A DNA stretch of 64,000 bases from Benincasa hispida (lineage: Eukaryota; Streptophyta; Magnoliopsida; Cucurbitales; Cucurbitaceae), in the NCBI RefSeq assembly GCF_009727055.1, contig NC_052354.1, positions 37,021,095-37,085,094 on the forward strand, given 5' to 3'. The position numbers and the translations under genes are program-made. Below are positions 12,754 through 24,546 of this stretch, piece after piece (within the stretch, counting starts at the first letter, position 1; the number at the start of each line of letters is the position of its first letter). Below the pieces are notes generated by a model, which saw nothing but the letters and a program-made list of their open reading frames with translations, did no database searches and was not told the origin of the DNA.

Positions 12754-13847
12754 TGTTGAAGGAGAAATTTCGGCGAATCATGAGTCACTACATCATCAAT
12801 GAAAGCCCGAGCCTATTGGAAAAATTATAAGTCGGGTTGGGCCTGGGCCGAGTAATTAAGGTCGCTCGGGCCCAACCCAATTCAAACTCGTGGTGAATTT
12901 TGGGCTAAATTAAAGATTAAGCTCGAGCCCAGTATTTCAGCCCAACAACAAATGGGTCCAAGCCCAATTTTAGCTCAAACCCAATTTTGGCCAAGTAAAG
13001 TAATTAGACTCAAGCCCATGAATTCTAGTAGAGAACTCTATAAATAGAGGATTTCTCCTCATTTGTGAGGGTCAACAATTCTATACTCCAGAGAGTTTAT
13101 AAGAAATTCTCTACAGTCAGAAAACTCCTACAAGCATTCTGAAGACTGAAGTCCTTTGAAGATGCAAGCATCCTGAAGACTGAAGTTCTTTGAAGATACA
13201 ATGCGCAGCGCTTTGATCCTGATAACTTGGAAAAAAAGCAAAAATCTTTTTCCCGGCTTGAAGACTGAAGTCCTTTTGAAGATACAAGTAATTTTACATT
13301 CAGAGAGCCCAGAGAGAATTCATCAACAAGCAGAAGACTCTCAAGACTCCTGAAGCTACACTCCTAGAAGACAGAAGACCTTTGAAGACACAAACACTCT
13401 TCCAAGACTTCTACAAGAACGTTCGGTGTTTTCCTTCTTCAAATCAAACGCATCCACCCAACCGAGAGAATCAGAGGATCAAGTACTAGAGATCGAACCA
13501 CATCGCATCAAATCAACCTCAACATCAACACCAACTCAAGTTCAACTTCACGAAACAAGTTTCTCCGGAAGCCTCTTGCGAACCCTAATCCTCCAAGAAG
13601 ATCAACAAACCCGAAAGCCGATCATCCAAGAAGATCAACAAGCCCAAAGATCGATCACCCAAGAAGATCAACAAGCCCAAAGGCCGATCACCCAAGAAGA
13701 TCAATTAGCTTAAAGTTTATATAGTTTATTTTGAAAGCATCAAAATACTGTGTATTAGAGATTGTACTCACTTTCCACAAAATTAATACAAATACAAAGT
13801 TGAAGTTCCACGAAATAAATTTCTCTTGAAATCTTATGCGAACAACA
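12754..13847 (+). mobile_element. LTR-like element, family C
   Basis: Starts TGTTGAAGGAG and ends GAACAACA, giving the TGTTG...CAACA ends usual for LTRs. It contains many GAGCCCAA/GGGCCCAA motifs, a TATA box (ctataaatagagg, 13040-13052) and later a purine-rich coding-like stretch. A related sequence, including the tail accacaaaacacatttcttt-type block, lies at about 42420-42880. I could not find a matching 5-bp target duplication (ttcat left, tacttt right), so the boundaries are provisional. A 95-codon frame from 13426 carries an 11-residue repeat. Confidence 0.5.
13593..13712 (+). repeat. 33-bp tandem repeat, about 3.6 copies
   Basis: Units begin at 13593, 13626, 13659 and 13692 with CCAAGAAGATCAACAAGCCC. 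The exact 33-bp spacing keeps a reading frame that would give repeated QEDQQAQRPIT-like peptides. It lies within the family C LTR-like element. Confidence 0.85.
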
Positions 13848-14367
13848 TACTTTTAGTCTTTGGTGTTAATGTTTATTATTAAGTTTAAAAGAATTAAATT
13901 AATTATTAAATTAGTTTTCATTAATTTTCTTTCAAAATCAAATACCAAAGAGAGCATTAGTAAAAACTCAAAGATAAAAAGTGTAAAATATTAGAATTTA
14001 GGAACTAAACAAAAATTAACTCAAAACTTAAGGATAAAAATGTAACTTTTTGAAATGTAGGGACCAAATAAAAGTTAGACTCAAAACTCACGAATAAAAA
14101 TGGAACATTTTGAAATTTAAACCAAACAAAAATTAAATTCAATATCTATGAACCAAAAGGTACTTTTTCCATATAAAACTTATTGAATGGACCAAAATTG
14201 AATAGGCTGAAATAAATTTTAGAAAGATTTGGAGAATTGGCCTTCTTCTCAAATAATATTTTAGAAATATCCTCAATTTTAATTATATTTCATAACTAGA
14301 TTTCTACATAATTTTAAGATAATTTTAACTTTATAGTACTTTTATCATATTAAATTTTTATATTATT

Positions 14368-14533
14368 GCCAACAAGAGCACAGCTCAACTTGTATAGTGT
14401 TCATAATATCAACCTCGTGGTTTGTCAACATGAGCGTAGCTCAACTGGCATAGTGTTTGTACTATCGACCTCGAGGATAAAGGTTTGATTTTCCACCTCA
14501 CACTTTAATTACAATACATTTGAAAAAAAAAAC
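14368..14533 (+). mobile_element. tRNA-derived SINE with a duplicated head
   Basis: The full head gagcgtagctcaactggcat (14425-14450) matches a pol III A box, and ggtttgattttc near 14484 matches a B box. A poly(A) tail follows at 14522-14532. A second, shorter copy of the A-box head (gagcacagctcaacttgtat) precedes it at 14376. The 8-bp ATATTATT at 14360-14367 and 14534-14541 could be the target duplication, though the region is AT-rich. No protein is encoded; such elements depend on LINE machinery. Confidence 0.65.
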
Positions 14534-14541
14534 ATATTATT

Positions 14542-15129
14542 TTATAATTAAAATATTAAAAAAATCAAAATGAAATTAACATTAATTATTTAGATATTTT
14601 TTTAATAATCATTAATTACTTTATATATCATCATTAATTTTGGATTTTCATTTAATGATTTCTTATTTCATTTATTAACTAATATGGTATATATCATTAA
14701 ATTTTAAGAATATGATAGGGTAGTTACGTTTAAGGTTCTCATTCGTCGATATATAGAATTCCATTTCTTCCTTTTGCGTCCGACACCGGGTTCTTGGCAG
14801 TATTTATGTATATATATGCAAGGTTTATTTCAAATATGTACGAGGTTTATTCCCAATGTATTTAGAACAAGTACAAATTTAAGGTTTTATATATAATATA
14901 TAATTCATATGTTAATGTAAGTCTCGTTTCTATTGAGAAATATATTCCACATACTTTGTCATATATACACATGTATATGATACTAAGATAGAAGATGTCC
15001 TCCAATTATTTGAAAACAAAATGTACAAATAAATCACATATATACTATATACTATAACCTATGTGACTTTCATGTGCGAGTTATTGATGATTGTTAGGCA
15101 TGTGAATATAGTATATTTTTTTCCATATG
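14542..15129. other. AT-rich spacer
   Basis: No gene, RNA or bounded repeat recognised between the SINE and the CACTA terminus. Confidence 0.4.
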
Positions 15130-15360
15130 CACTACTAGAAAAACTACATTTCTTGACGTTTGCAATTTTAATTACTTGTCATTTTTATGAAAAACATCAA
15201 GTAATATGTAATTTTAAAGAAAAACATCAAGAAAATGACAAAAAAAAAAAGGCGAAGGTTTGGTGTTTTTCGGATTTTTTTCACGTTGACACAATTCTTC
15301 ATACTGTACAAATGTCAAGTTTATATATTTTTTTTCTTGTCATTTTAAAAATACTACGTA
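15130..15360 (+). mobile_element. CACTA (En/Spm) transposon terminus
   Basis: CACTACTAGAAAAACTAC at 15130 is the classic CACTA terminal sequence. It is followed by short subterminal repeats in both orientations (cttgtcat, acatcaag, atgacaa) up to about 15345. No matching TAGTAGTG-type right end was found downstream, and the LINE sequence starts at once after it, so the partner end is lost or was separated. Confidence 0.6.
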
Positions 15361-18300
15361 CCCCTTACCCGACCCCACCCGGCGCAATCAACTAACTCTA
15401 CATTTCAATCTGCCACCCAATGAGACGAACCCAACTAATGCAACCCAGCAGACCACACCTCTTTCCCAAACCCACACTCAAAAAATAAATGATCCTGCGA
15501 CTCCACACCTCCTCCACACAGAAGATACCCCTCTTTGACAACACACCTCAACTCCTCAACCAATCCCGTGTACCCAACCTGTCCCTCACAACTAACCACG
15601 CGTAGAATGAGTGATGCGGAATACCTCCCTCTGCCCAAAAAATACCAGCCTAAGACACCCTAGGACAACGAGGATGCAAACTCTCCCACGCACTATCGAT
15701 AAAAAACCGACCACTAGCATCCGGCACCCAAACCCAATAATCCTCCCCCCTCAACCTAAGCCCTACTACCTTAATAAGACCCCAGATCTCAAGCAACTCC
15801 CAAGACACTATAGGCCACCTCTAACCTCCCTCACCATCCATGAACTCCGACAATCACGCCTCAAAACTACTCTCTGCATTATAAACTATCGTAGACACAT
15901 ATGAATCCAAAATCGCACCCACCGGCAGCCAATGATCCCACCAAACAAAACAAGACCGTCCATCACTGACCATCAAACGAACCAGATGCTTGAATCTATC
16001 TCTACTTCGCAAGATAGCCCTCAAGTACTAAGACCTCCTAACCTAACTCCAAACAGCCCACAAAGATTGCCCACGCGAAATATACGCCTCCACCCATGCC
16101 ACCCATAATGATCTCGATTTAATTAAGAGAATCCAGAGCAGTTCATTATAGCAACCTGGTTCCATTGAGGCCACATGTTTCATACTCAGCCCCCCCCCCC
16201 TCCCAACGGCATACCCTTCCATAAATAACTACGTAACAGACAATCAACCTCATGAGTTACACACGCAGGAAACATGAAGATGTTATACCAAAACACCTGA
16301 AAGGACTGTAAAATAGACCTAACAAGCTGCAACCTCTCAGCAAAGGAGAGGGACTGCGCTGCCAGCTTCTAATACGAGTTGTAATCCTCTTTATCAAAGG
16401 CGCACAATCCACAGCCCTCAACCGACCAATCAATAAAGGTAATCCCAGATACTTAACAGGCAGTAAACCAAGAGAGAAACCTATAAACACAGCTAGTTCC
16501 TCTGCCTCCCCAGACTCCACACCCGCAACAAACATGGAACTCTTCCCAACATTTGCAACTAACCCAGATATCCCTGCAAAATCTGTCAGGACCTGCCTCA
16601 AAACTCCAAAGAATCTCTCTCAGTTGCACAGAAAATCATCAAATCGTCTGCAAAAACCAAATGAGTCAGGCCGACACACTCACACCGATCATGGAACCTA
16701 AACCACACAGGAGGTTTATCCAACCACCTAGACAAGACCTCCATCACTATCACAAACAACAAAGGAGACAACGGACCCCCCTGCCTCAACCCCTTCCTAC
16801 CAGAAAAAAATCCCTCAAGGGAACCATTAACCATCACAGAGAACGTAGGCAAAGTAACACAAGCTCTCACTCAACTAACAAACTGAAAGGGCGTACCTAT
16901 AGCCAGCAACATACCAAACAAAAATCTCAATTGATCGAATCATACGCCTTCTGAAGGTCTACCTTCAACACACAACGCGACTTCCTTCTGCCCTCCTTAT
17001 AGCCCCCCATAAGCTCCTGACACAATAAAATGTTATTGAAAATCGACTTATCCGAAACAAATGTAGACTAATTACCACTGATGAAAGCAGGCAACCACAA
17101 CAGCAATCTCTCAACTAAAATCCTTGAGATACATTTATACACAACATTGCAATAAGAAATAGGACGAAACTCCTCTATACGTTCAACTCCCCGCCTCTTT
17201 AGAATAAAAGTAATAGCAGTAGAATTAACTCCACCAGGTATGTAACAGGACTAAAAAAAGTTTACAACATCACAGAAATCATCCCCAACTACACTCTAAG
17301 CAACTCTGAAAAATCCACCGAAAACCCATCAGGCCCAGGAGCTTTCCCAGACTTCATCGAGAATAAAGCCTTCTGAATCACATCCCGACTCACTGGGCGA
17401 CCAAGCGCCTCCATCCCCTCCTCGGACCAGCTGAACTGCACAATATCCCCAATTCGAGCAGTAAGATCCCTATACCCCACAGGCTGAGATCCTAAACTAC
17501 CCCAAAAGAACTCTACCGCCACCCCTGCTACCCTGTCATGCACCGTCTGGCGAGAAAAAAAGTTGTGTTCATATCACCTAACTTCAGCCACCTCACTCTG
17601 GCCTTCTGCCGGAGCAACGCCTCCTCCAATCTCGCCACTAACCAGAACACCTCAATGGCTCGAGCTGCCTTCGCACACACTGACTCTGAATCAGGATCCC
17701 TTTCCACCTCAGCCTGAGTAGCTTCCATAACCTACCTAGCCACTCGCACCTTATCAGTTAACACAGAGATATGCCTACCAAACGATGCATATAAAACCCA
17801 CTTCACTGCCTTCAAATTTCGCACAAAGCTAATCATAAGAGACACATCCTCAGACCTTCTCCACACTGACTTGATAGTATCAATAAAACCCTCAACCTCC
17901 ACCCAATGAGAAAAATAGATAAACGTAGGAGGCGACCTACTCCTCGTCTCCCCTAGAGAAACTAGAAGAGGGCTATGATCAGAAATCTCCTACTGACCAA
18001 CCCTAACCTCTGACTACGGAAAAGCTACCTTCCACGCCTCATTAGACAAGCATTGATCCAATCGGCGCAAGATACCATTCTCCTGAAGTTTACTAGTCCA
18101 AGTAAATCAGTTACCTGTCACACCCAACTCAACTAGATCCGCCTCCAGTAACGCCCCATCAAACTCCCCCATCTCCCTCAAGCTAGGGCAACCACCAAAA
18201 TCCTCTAAACTACTACAAATAGCATTAAAATCCCCCAAAACAACTCCAGGAAGCTACCACGAGACACACACATCAATCAACTGAGATCACAAGTTTCTCC

Positions 18301-18840
18301 TCTCGCTCATGTGATTAGAGGCATACACAACGCCAATATGTACCCTAACACTAGTTACAATATCCACTAAGGGTTCAAAAATGAATTGATCCCTACTGAC
18401 ATCTATAGAAAAATCATAGACACTCTTCTGCTACATCACCCAGATCCTCCCAACTCCCTGCACACTATGGCTACACACACAACTCCAAGCATCACCAAAG
18501 CTACCCATCACCATACCAAAATTCTCGCGACGAACCCTCGTCTCAAGCAAACAGCAGAAAGTAACAGAGGAGAAAACCAGAAAGTCTGCCACCACCCTCC
18601 ACTTGACAGGGTCATTCAACTCCCTAACATTCCAGGAACACCAAATCATGAACCTTGCAAGAAATCACACCTACCACCTCCCATTGGGCCTTTGCCCGAA
18701 CTCCTAAACATCCCATCTATAACAGATAACGGATCAAGATCTGCCTGCACTAGTGCCAATGCCAACGAGTCTTCCCCCTCATCACACAAACATCAAATTG
18801 ATTACGATCATCAACATGCTATCTTTTTTATGGTTCACAA
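15361..18840 (-). pseudogene. L1-type LINE, degenerate
   Basis: Read on the minus strand, the order is that of plant L1 ORF2. An endonuclease-like start (WNVRELNDPVK, LLETRVR) lies at 18649-18530. Reverse transcriptase segments follow: GKAPGPDGFSVDF near 17348, KGLRQGGPLSPLLFVIVMEV near 16790, FADDLMIFC near 16650, PVKYLGLPLL near 16460. A zinc-binding RVT segment (CGGGVESQDHLFFECGFG) lies near 15520. Many stops and frameshifts break the frame. No clear ORF1 zinc-knuckle gene or 3' poly(A) was found, so both ends may be incomplete. The block is richer in C on the plus strand than its AT-rich neighbours. Confidence 0.85.
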
Positions 18841-19146
18841 AGTTGCTTCAATTATGCTAAGTTCCAAGCACTAAAAAATTATAAAGTCCTTCAATTAATT
18901 TTTTTTTCTCCAACCAATCTTTAGTAGACATTTGACTCATCCATAGAAAGCGAATGGTTGGATTGGAGAATTATTAGAAAATAATCTAAGAGATAGCATG
19001 AACCAAAACTAAATCTAAAAGATTTTCTCGATTTTTTCTCCTTTGCAAGGTTCTTTTAATATAAAAATATATTTGAAACCATAGTTATCATCCAATCCAT
19101 TTCATATTGCCTATAATACAAAATTTTAGTTGCAAAGTTTATAGAA

Positions 19147-19545
19147 ATGAGTTTTTATATTTAAAATACAAGACAATGATATAAAATAAATCTAGAGAAT
19201 GAAGATGGAGTAATAAAAATTGTCGGAGATTATGTATTATGTGAAATCAAATGAATTTAATTAAAGTGAGTTATTATATTTAAATGCAATGCAATTAGAT
19301 AAAACAAGTTTAAAAGAGTGAAAGTTGGGTAACACAAATATATTGGAGATCATATATTTTATGAAATCAAATGAATTTATTCGGTTGTATTATTTAATAT
19401 ACAATTCAATGAGATAAAATAAAATATAAAATAATGAAAGCTGATAAAAGGAATATTGTGGATATCGTGTAACCTATTAAATCAAATAAATTTTATTGAG
19501 GTGGATTTTCATATCTAAATACATTGCAGTTAAATTTTTAAAAAA
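19147..19545 (+). repeat. Diverged tandem repeat, about 118-bp period, about 3.4 copies
   Basis: Units recur at about 19147, 19266, 19385 and 19501 with the shared pattern gtgagttattatatttaaat, then gataaaa, gaaag, ttggagat and atgaaatcaaatgaattta. Successive offsets are 119, 119 and 116 bp. No coding potential is seen. Confidence 0.7.
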
Positions 19546-19924
19546 AATTGAATAAAAAATAAGTCATTTGATCCCACAATCTATGAAATCAAGGGAGGGA
19601 AGTAATGACCAATGTACCTAACTTGGCATGAGAAATGAGATTATTGAGATCTTCATTTGTTTCATTCCCTCATCTTCTTTGCCATATGGTGCTATTTCTT
19701 TTCTATTTTCATGCAAAATAAGAAACGCAAATAAAATTGAATGAGTCACTAAAAGTTAGAACAAATAAATTTAAATAAATTGTATACACTTATTCCCAAT
19801 TATAATAAAAAAAAATAATGAACAAAATGCCCTAATTTGAATCAATCCTTCCAATGGAGTCAATGTATGTAGACATAAATCATCAAACACCTTTTATATA
19901 CTCCCCATTTCAAATTCAAGTCTC

Positions 19925-20300
19925 ATCTCTCCATGTAAATAAATTCCTAAATCAAATTCCTCAAAAAACTAAAAATTAAAAGACAACCAGACACATTTCA
20001 ATACAATATACAAAAAAAATTGCCAAAAAATTACATAGTGCGAAGATCCTTTATCTAGATTTTGAGAAGATATTTCCATTGTCCTGCATTTGGGTTTTTC
20101 CATATAAATAAACTTCTAAATCAAACCTCTCCAAAATCTAAAAACAAACAAATAACTATCCATTATCCACCTAGACAATTGAGAAGACTTTTTCTTCATT
20201 TCGCATTTGAGTTTTTGGATATAAATAAATTTCTGAATCAAAACCCTTCAAAATCTAAACACAAACAAATAAATTTCAATATAACATATCCAAAAGAGCA
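19925..20300 (+). repeat. Degenerate direct repeats
   Basis: Three related blocks around 19932, 20100 and 20218 share ataaataaa(c/t)ttctaaatcaa followed by caaaatctaaa and acaaacaaata. Spacing is uneven (about 168 and 118 bp). A short open frame across them (20062-20334) is low-complexity and not a credible gene. Confidence 0.5.
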
Positions 20301-20349
20301 AAATAATAAAACTAACCGTCTGAAATCGCTTTGACCAAAGATTTATTAT

Positions 20350-21395
20350 CCACATGCAAAATACAAGCTTAAAAGATTTCTTCTATTGTTCGTCATTTAT
20401 GGCGTTTGGATTATTGGCGATATATAGTTCTTCCATTTTCACAAAGTGGTTTATTCCTCTTGGATTTCTTCAGTTTAGTAGTGAAGTAAAGTGGGGCAGA
20501 AGCGAGATTTAAATGGATGAAAAATTTCATTTGAGTTGTGTTATTTCGTAGATGAGGTGTCTTCTCCATAAAGGGTTTTAATTGGAAAAGTGTCTTTCAA
20601 ACGGACACTTCCACTCAAAAAGTCACAACCATTCAACGAATGGCAATATGAGAATTTATGAAAAATGTAAGGGTAGAAAGAGTATGTAAAGATTCTCCTA
20701 CATAACCCCTTTTAATATAGTATAAATTTAATGAGATTTTACGAAATGTTAAGCAAAATTTTTATAAATAGAAAAATTTTAAAAATATTTACACTTCACA
20801 ATAAAAAGTTTCAAAAATGCTACTTTATTTATTAAAAATACATTTTTGAAAATATTTGAAAAATGAAGCTTTCCTATTTTAACATTATAACATCTTCCAA
20901 GTATTTTTTGTAATTGCATATAATTCTTTGTACACTTCTAGAATAAATGTAGACAGATTTAAGGCATAAAAATAAAAATAATGAAATATAATTTAAAAAG
21001 AAGAATCTAAAAGTTGACATTTTTACATGAAAAACAAATCTTTTACCCAACCAACAAGTCCTAAAACATTTAAATTGAGTCCACCATTTTTGCATATTAT
21101 TGATACCTAACTAACATATAAAGAAAGAGAATATTATAAGACAAAAGATTGAGTCATCCAAATACTCATTATTGCAACTAAACCTTCTATCCTAATCCAT
21201 GACTATCAAATGAGGAATATAAAATACTTTTTCATCTTTTTTTAAATTATCTTTTGTAAAAGATTAAATTCTTCATGAGGACCCTCACAATGGTTGACTT
21301 TGAGGCATATGCCCCAATGTAGAATCATTACACACAAGTTAAGTTACCTATTTGTAATACTTTTTTTTCTTTATAATTGTAAAAGCTTCCATTTG
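20350..21395. other. Spacer without recognisable genes
   Basis: AT-rich sequence with several short open frames of atypical composition. I see no domain, RNA gene or bounded mobile element. Confidence 0.4.
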
Positions 21396-21399
21396 TTTT

Positions 21400-21502
21400 C
21401 TTTTTTTAATATAACAATGGTGAAATGGTAGGTTAAACCTCTCACCTCTATGATGAAATGTCATATTAATTACCGTTGAGCTAAGTTCACTGTGACTTCA
21501 AT
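21400..21502 (-). mobile_element. tRNA-derived SINE, minus orientation
   Basis: On the minus strand aacttagctcaacggtaatt is an A-box-type head, and gagaggtttaacctacc is a B-box-type segment, spaced as in tRNA. A run of A (plus-strand tttttttaatat near 21400) follows as tail. Target duplication not resolved. Confidence 0.55.
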
Positions 21503-21587
21503 TTGGTTTTTATATTTTTGATATAGGATTTATTATTATTAGTTTAGTGTCAAACCTCAAATCCTTCATATTTTTACTAGGTTAAAT

Positions 21588-22222
21588 TATCAAAAACACC
21601 CCTGAACTATGAGATTGGTTTCAATTACATCTTCGAGCTTTGAAAAAACTTTCATTTTGGTTCCTAAAATTTGAAATTCTTTTTATAAACAATCCTTAAA
21701 AGACCTGTGTAGTTAAATTTATGGACAATAAAGTTTATGTATGCTTAAAATTGTTTAAATGAACAAATTTGAACACATTACTGTGAGTAAATTTGCGTGT
21801 TAGAATTTGTTAAAATAAATCATAAATGGAAGAACAAAAAATCGGGAGTGTGGGATTGAAAGAGAACAAGGACAATAAATATGATTTACAAATGCACCAC
21901 GTGCCTTTGTTTTTCATATATATGTTTAGATTTGTTTCCATAAGTATATACAATTTTTTTCTATCAATAAATTTAATGACAAAAGTCTATAATAATTGCT
22001 TTGGAACAAATTTTAAGGATAAAATAAAATTTTTAAAAGTTCATAGCATAATTGATATCAATCTCATAAATTAGAAATATTTTTTACAATTTAACCTTGT
22101 TACTATATTGAATTTGAAATGCGATCAGTAAATTATAATTTAGACTTGAATCTAAGCCCAAATTACATTAACTAAATTGACAGTTTTAAAATTACACAGA
22201 AAAAAAATGGTACTTTAGCCCG
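21588..22222. mobile_element. Possible TIR MITE
   Basis: The left end ggttaaattatcaaaaacac faces the right-end complement gggctaaagtaccatttttt near 22222, an imperfect inverted pair of the common plant style. The interior has no convincing gene. Boundaries are approximate. Confidence 0.35.
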
Positions 22223-22684
22223 AAAAATGAAAATTGAAGTTTGATTTTTAGGCTTTTGCTAGAGAATTTGGGAGGGAAAATTTATCCTTTATTATTATAT
22301 ACGCAACTTCATACCCATATTTTGTGTATATCTCTCGAATAGAATGAATATTTCATTTATAAGACTAAGGTTAAAATATAATTTTGATCAAATAGTTAGT
22401 ATTGTACTTAAAAAAATGTTGGTGAACAAAATAACATTTTAACAAAACGAAGGAAAAAAACCAAAAAAAAAAAAAACGAAGGCATGAGGAACAAATAAAG
22501 AATATTATTTGGTTTAAGTATCAATTGTAGTTTCAAAATCAAATCGTTGTTATGCCGTGGAGGATTCACTATCTTGAAAGTAAAATTTGGCACAACCTCG
22601 GTGCTAAAATGTAATTGTCAATTGCTCCCAAGTTTTACACAACCTCCAATCTCATACATGCACTGGTCAGAAAAAGGAATGGAA

Positions 22685-22905
22685 TAAACAAAAAATTGTA
22701 AAATTTTATGATAGACGTTGATAGATATTGATATACTTATATCCGTGTCTATCATTGTCACTGTCTAGACACTAATAGAAGTCTATCAGCATCTATCACC
22801 AATAGTTTTAAATTTTTACTATATTTTGTAAATAATAGTTTTAAATTTTTTCTATATTTTGTAAATAATTTGGTTCATTTTTCTATATTTAAAAATAGCC
22901 CAAAA
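22685..22905. mobile_element. MITE with gatagac/tctatca inverted repeats
   Basis: Contains the palindromic series gatagacgttgatag, tctatcattgtcactgtc, atagaagtctatcagcatct near 22710-22800, followed by two copies of aatagttttaaattttt(t)ctatattttgtaaata. This pattern is, from memory, frequent in cucurbit genomes. Exact ends not fixed. Confidence 0.45.
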
Positions 22906-24540
22906 CAACTGGGTCATCAATTAAGTCAAATCCAAAAATTATGGATTGAATTTAACAAAATAATAACTTATTCAATAAAACGGTAAAATTTTAAATGAAA
23001 AGATTGTGCATTGTCAATGCTAAATCGTCTGATATGGAACAAAACATCTACCTTTTCCATGTTAACTTTTACTTTTTGCTATGGACTTTGACCCAAAGTC
23101 ATGTCCAACATTATATAGTCATATACTTTTAATTTTACTTCATCTTAGTCTTTAAAATTTTAAAATATTTATATCATTTTGATCTCAAATTTTTAGAATT
23201 TGCATTAGTTTTAGAACCTTCAAAAAGTAATTATTTAGTTTTTTTTTATTTTATTTCAACAACATGCAAACAGAACATAATTTCAAGACATATAGACAAA
23301 CGACATTGAGAATAATTAAGACATATATGTCAAATAAATAGACATTATATGAAAAAATAAGGACGAAATGCACTCCCAAATCCTAAGGTATGGTTTTGAT
23401 ATCTCTTTGCTCTTCTTCGTTTTGACGTTATTCATTTTCCGTTATCGGAACTATGAACTTCCGTTTCAGTTTTTGCCAAATCATGGTTATAGTAAATACC
23501 CATCAAAATCATAGGGTGGATGGAGGGAGACGAGAATCTCAAGGGAAATGGAAGATGAATGAAAGAGATAAAAGAAAAAAAATATACTATTTTTAAAATA
23601 TTGTACTTTCAAAATGTTCATTTTTTTTAATCTTATATTTATAATTTTAATTTTAAAAAATGATCATTTTGATTCATTAAAAATGATATTCAAATATAAG
23701 TAAACTAAAAGCAAAAGCATAATTTGTTTGGGTTAAATATTTTCATATTATATATAACCTAAAAGCAAATGCATAATTTGATTCATGTCAATTTAACCCC
23801 TAAACATTCATAAGTGTTTATTATGTCCTTAAAATTTTTTATTTTGTATCGGATGAGCTGTCCACCATACAGTAAAATTTTATAACATTCACTTTCTTAA
23901 ACTAAAAAGAATGATTTGTTACAATCGTAGAAATATTGAACAAGAAACGGTTGGACATTCATTACCAACAGAATCTATGATTCTACATCATACAAATACT
24001 GCCTTGAAATCTTTTTTAAAATGTTTCGAAAATCAACCGTGAAATGCCCTACACGTCAATTTCAACAAACGATGACCATCCAAGCCAAAAGTCCAAGGTC
24101 AATGAAACCTAATAATATTTTATGTAAATGTACTAAGTACCATAATTTAATCCTTTTTTCAACACATACGAAGCTACTTAAGGAATTTGAGTCTGATAAA
24201 GAAGAATTGGAAATTTTGAACTCAAGGAGGCGTAACAAAACAGTTAAGTGAGAACTTAAGCGCTGTTGGTTTAAAAGTAGCAATGTGCGACTTTAAATCA
24301 CTCTCAGTGAATTCAAGATCAAACACCAGATCAACCCGCTTACATAAATAATAGACTAAGAAAAAAAATGAACTTGAAAACTCGAGATAATAAACCAACT
24401 GTTGCTATCATGAAAAGGTCAAAAGTAATATAATTAATTAAACTATTACCAGCAAAATTGAAGTTCCAAAATAGCTGCAACAGCTCATCGTCTTCATAAG
24501 AAAAGCGGACAAGAAACAAATGCCAAAAACATTTCGATAA
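22906..24540. other. Spacer downstream of RPS8
   Basis: AT-rich, no gene recognised. Single MITE-arm-like phrases occur at about 23130-23230 and 23790-23850. The part just below 24547 is likely the RPS8 3' UTR and terminator region. Confidence 0.4.
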
Positions 24541-24546
24541 CAAAAT

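Larger units (their letters stand above)
12575..14170. repeat. Second TIR element split by an LTR-like insertion
   Basis: Left arm 12575-12750 (ttttcatttgatctctaaat and ctttaagtttcaaaatgtta) faces right arm 13975-14170 (gaaatgtagggaccaaataa and cattttgaaatttaaacc) as imperfect inverted repeats. Between them sits the LTR-like block 12754-13847. This is the same host/insert arrangement as at 8.9-12.0 kb. Exact termini are not resolved. Confidence 0.45.
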
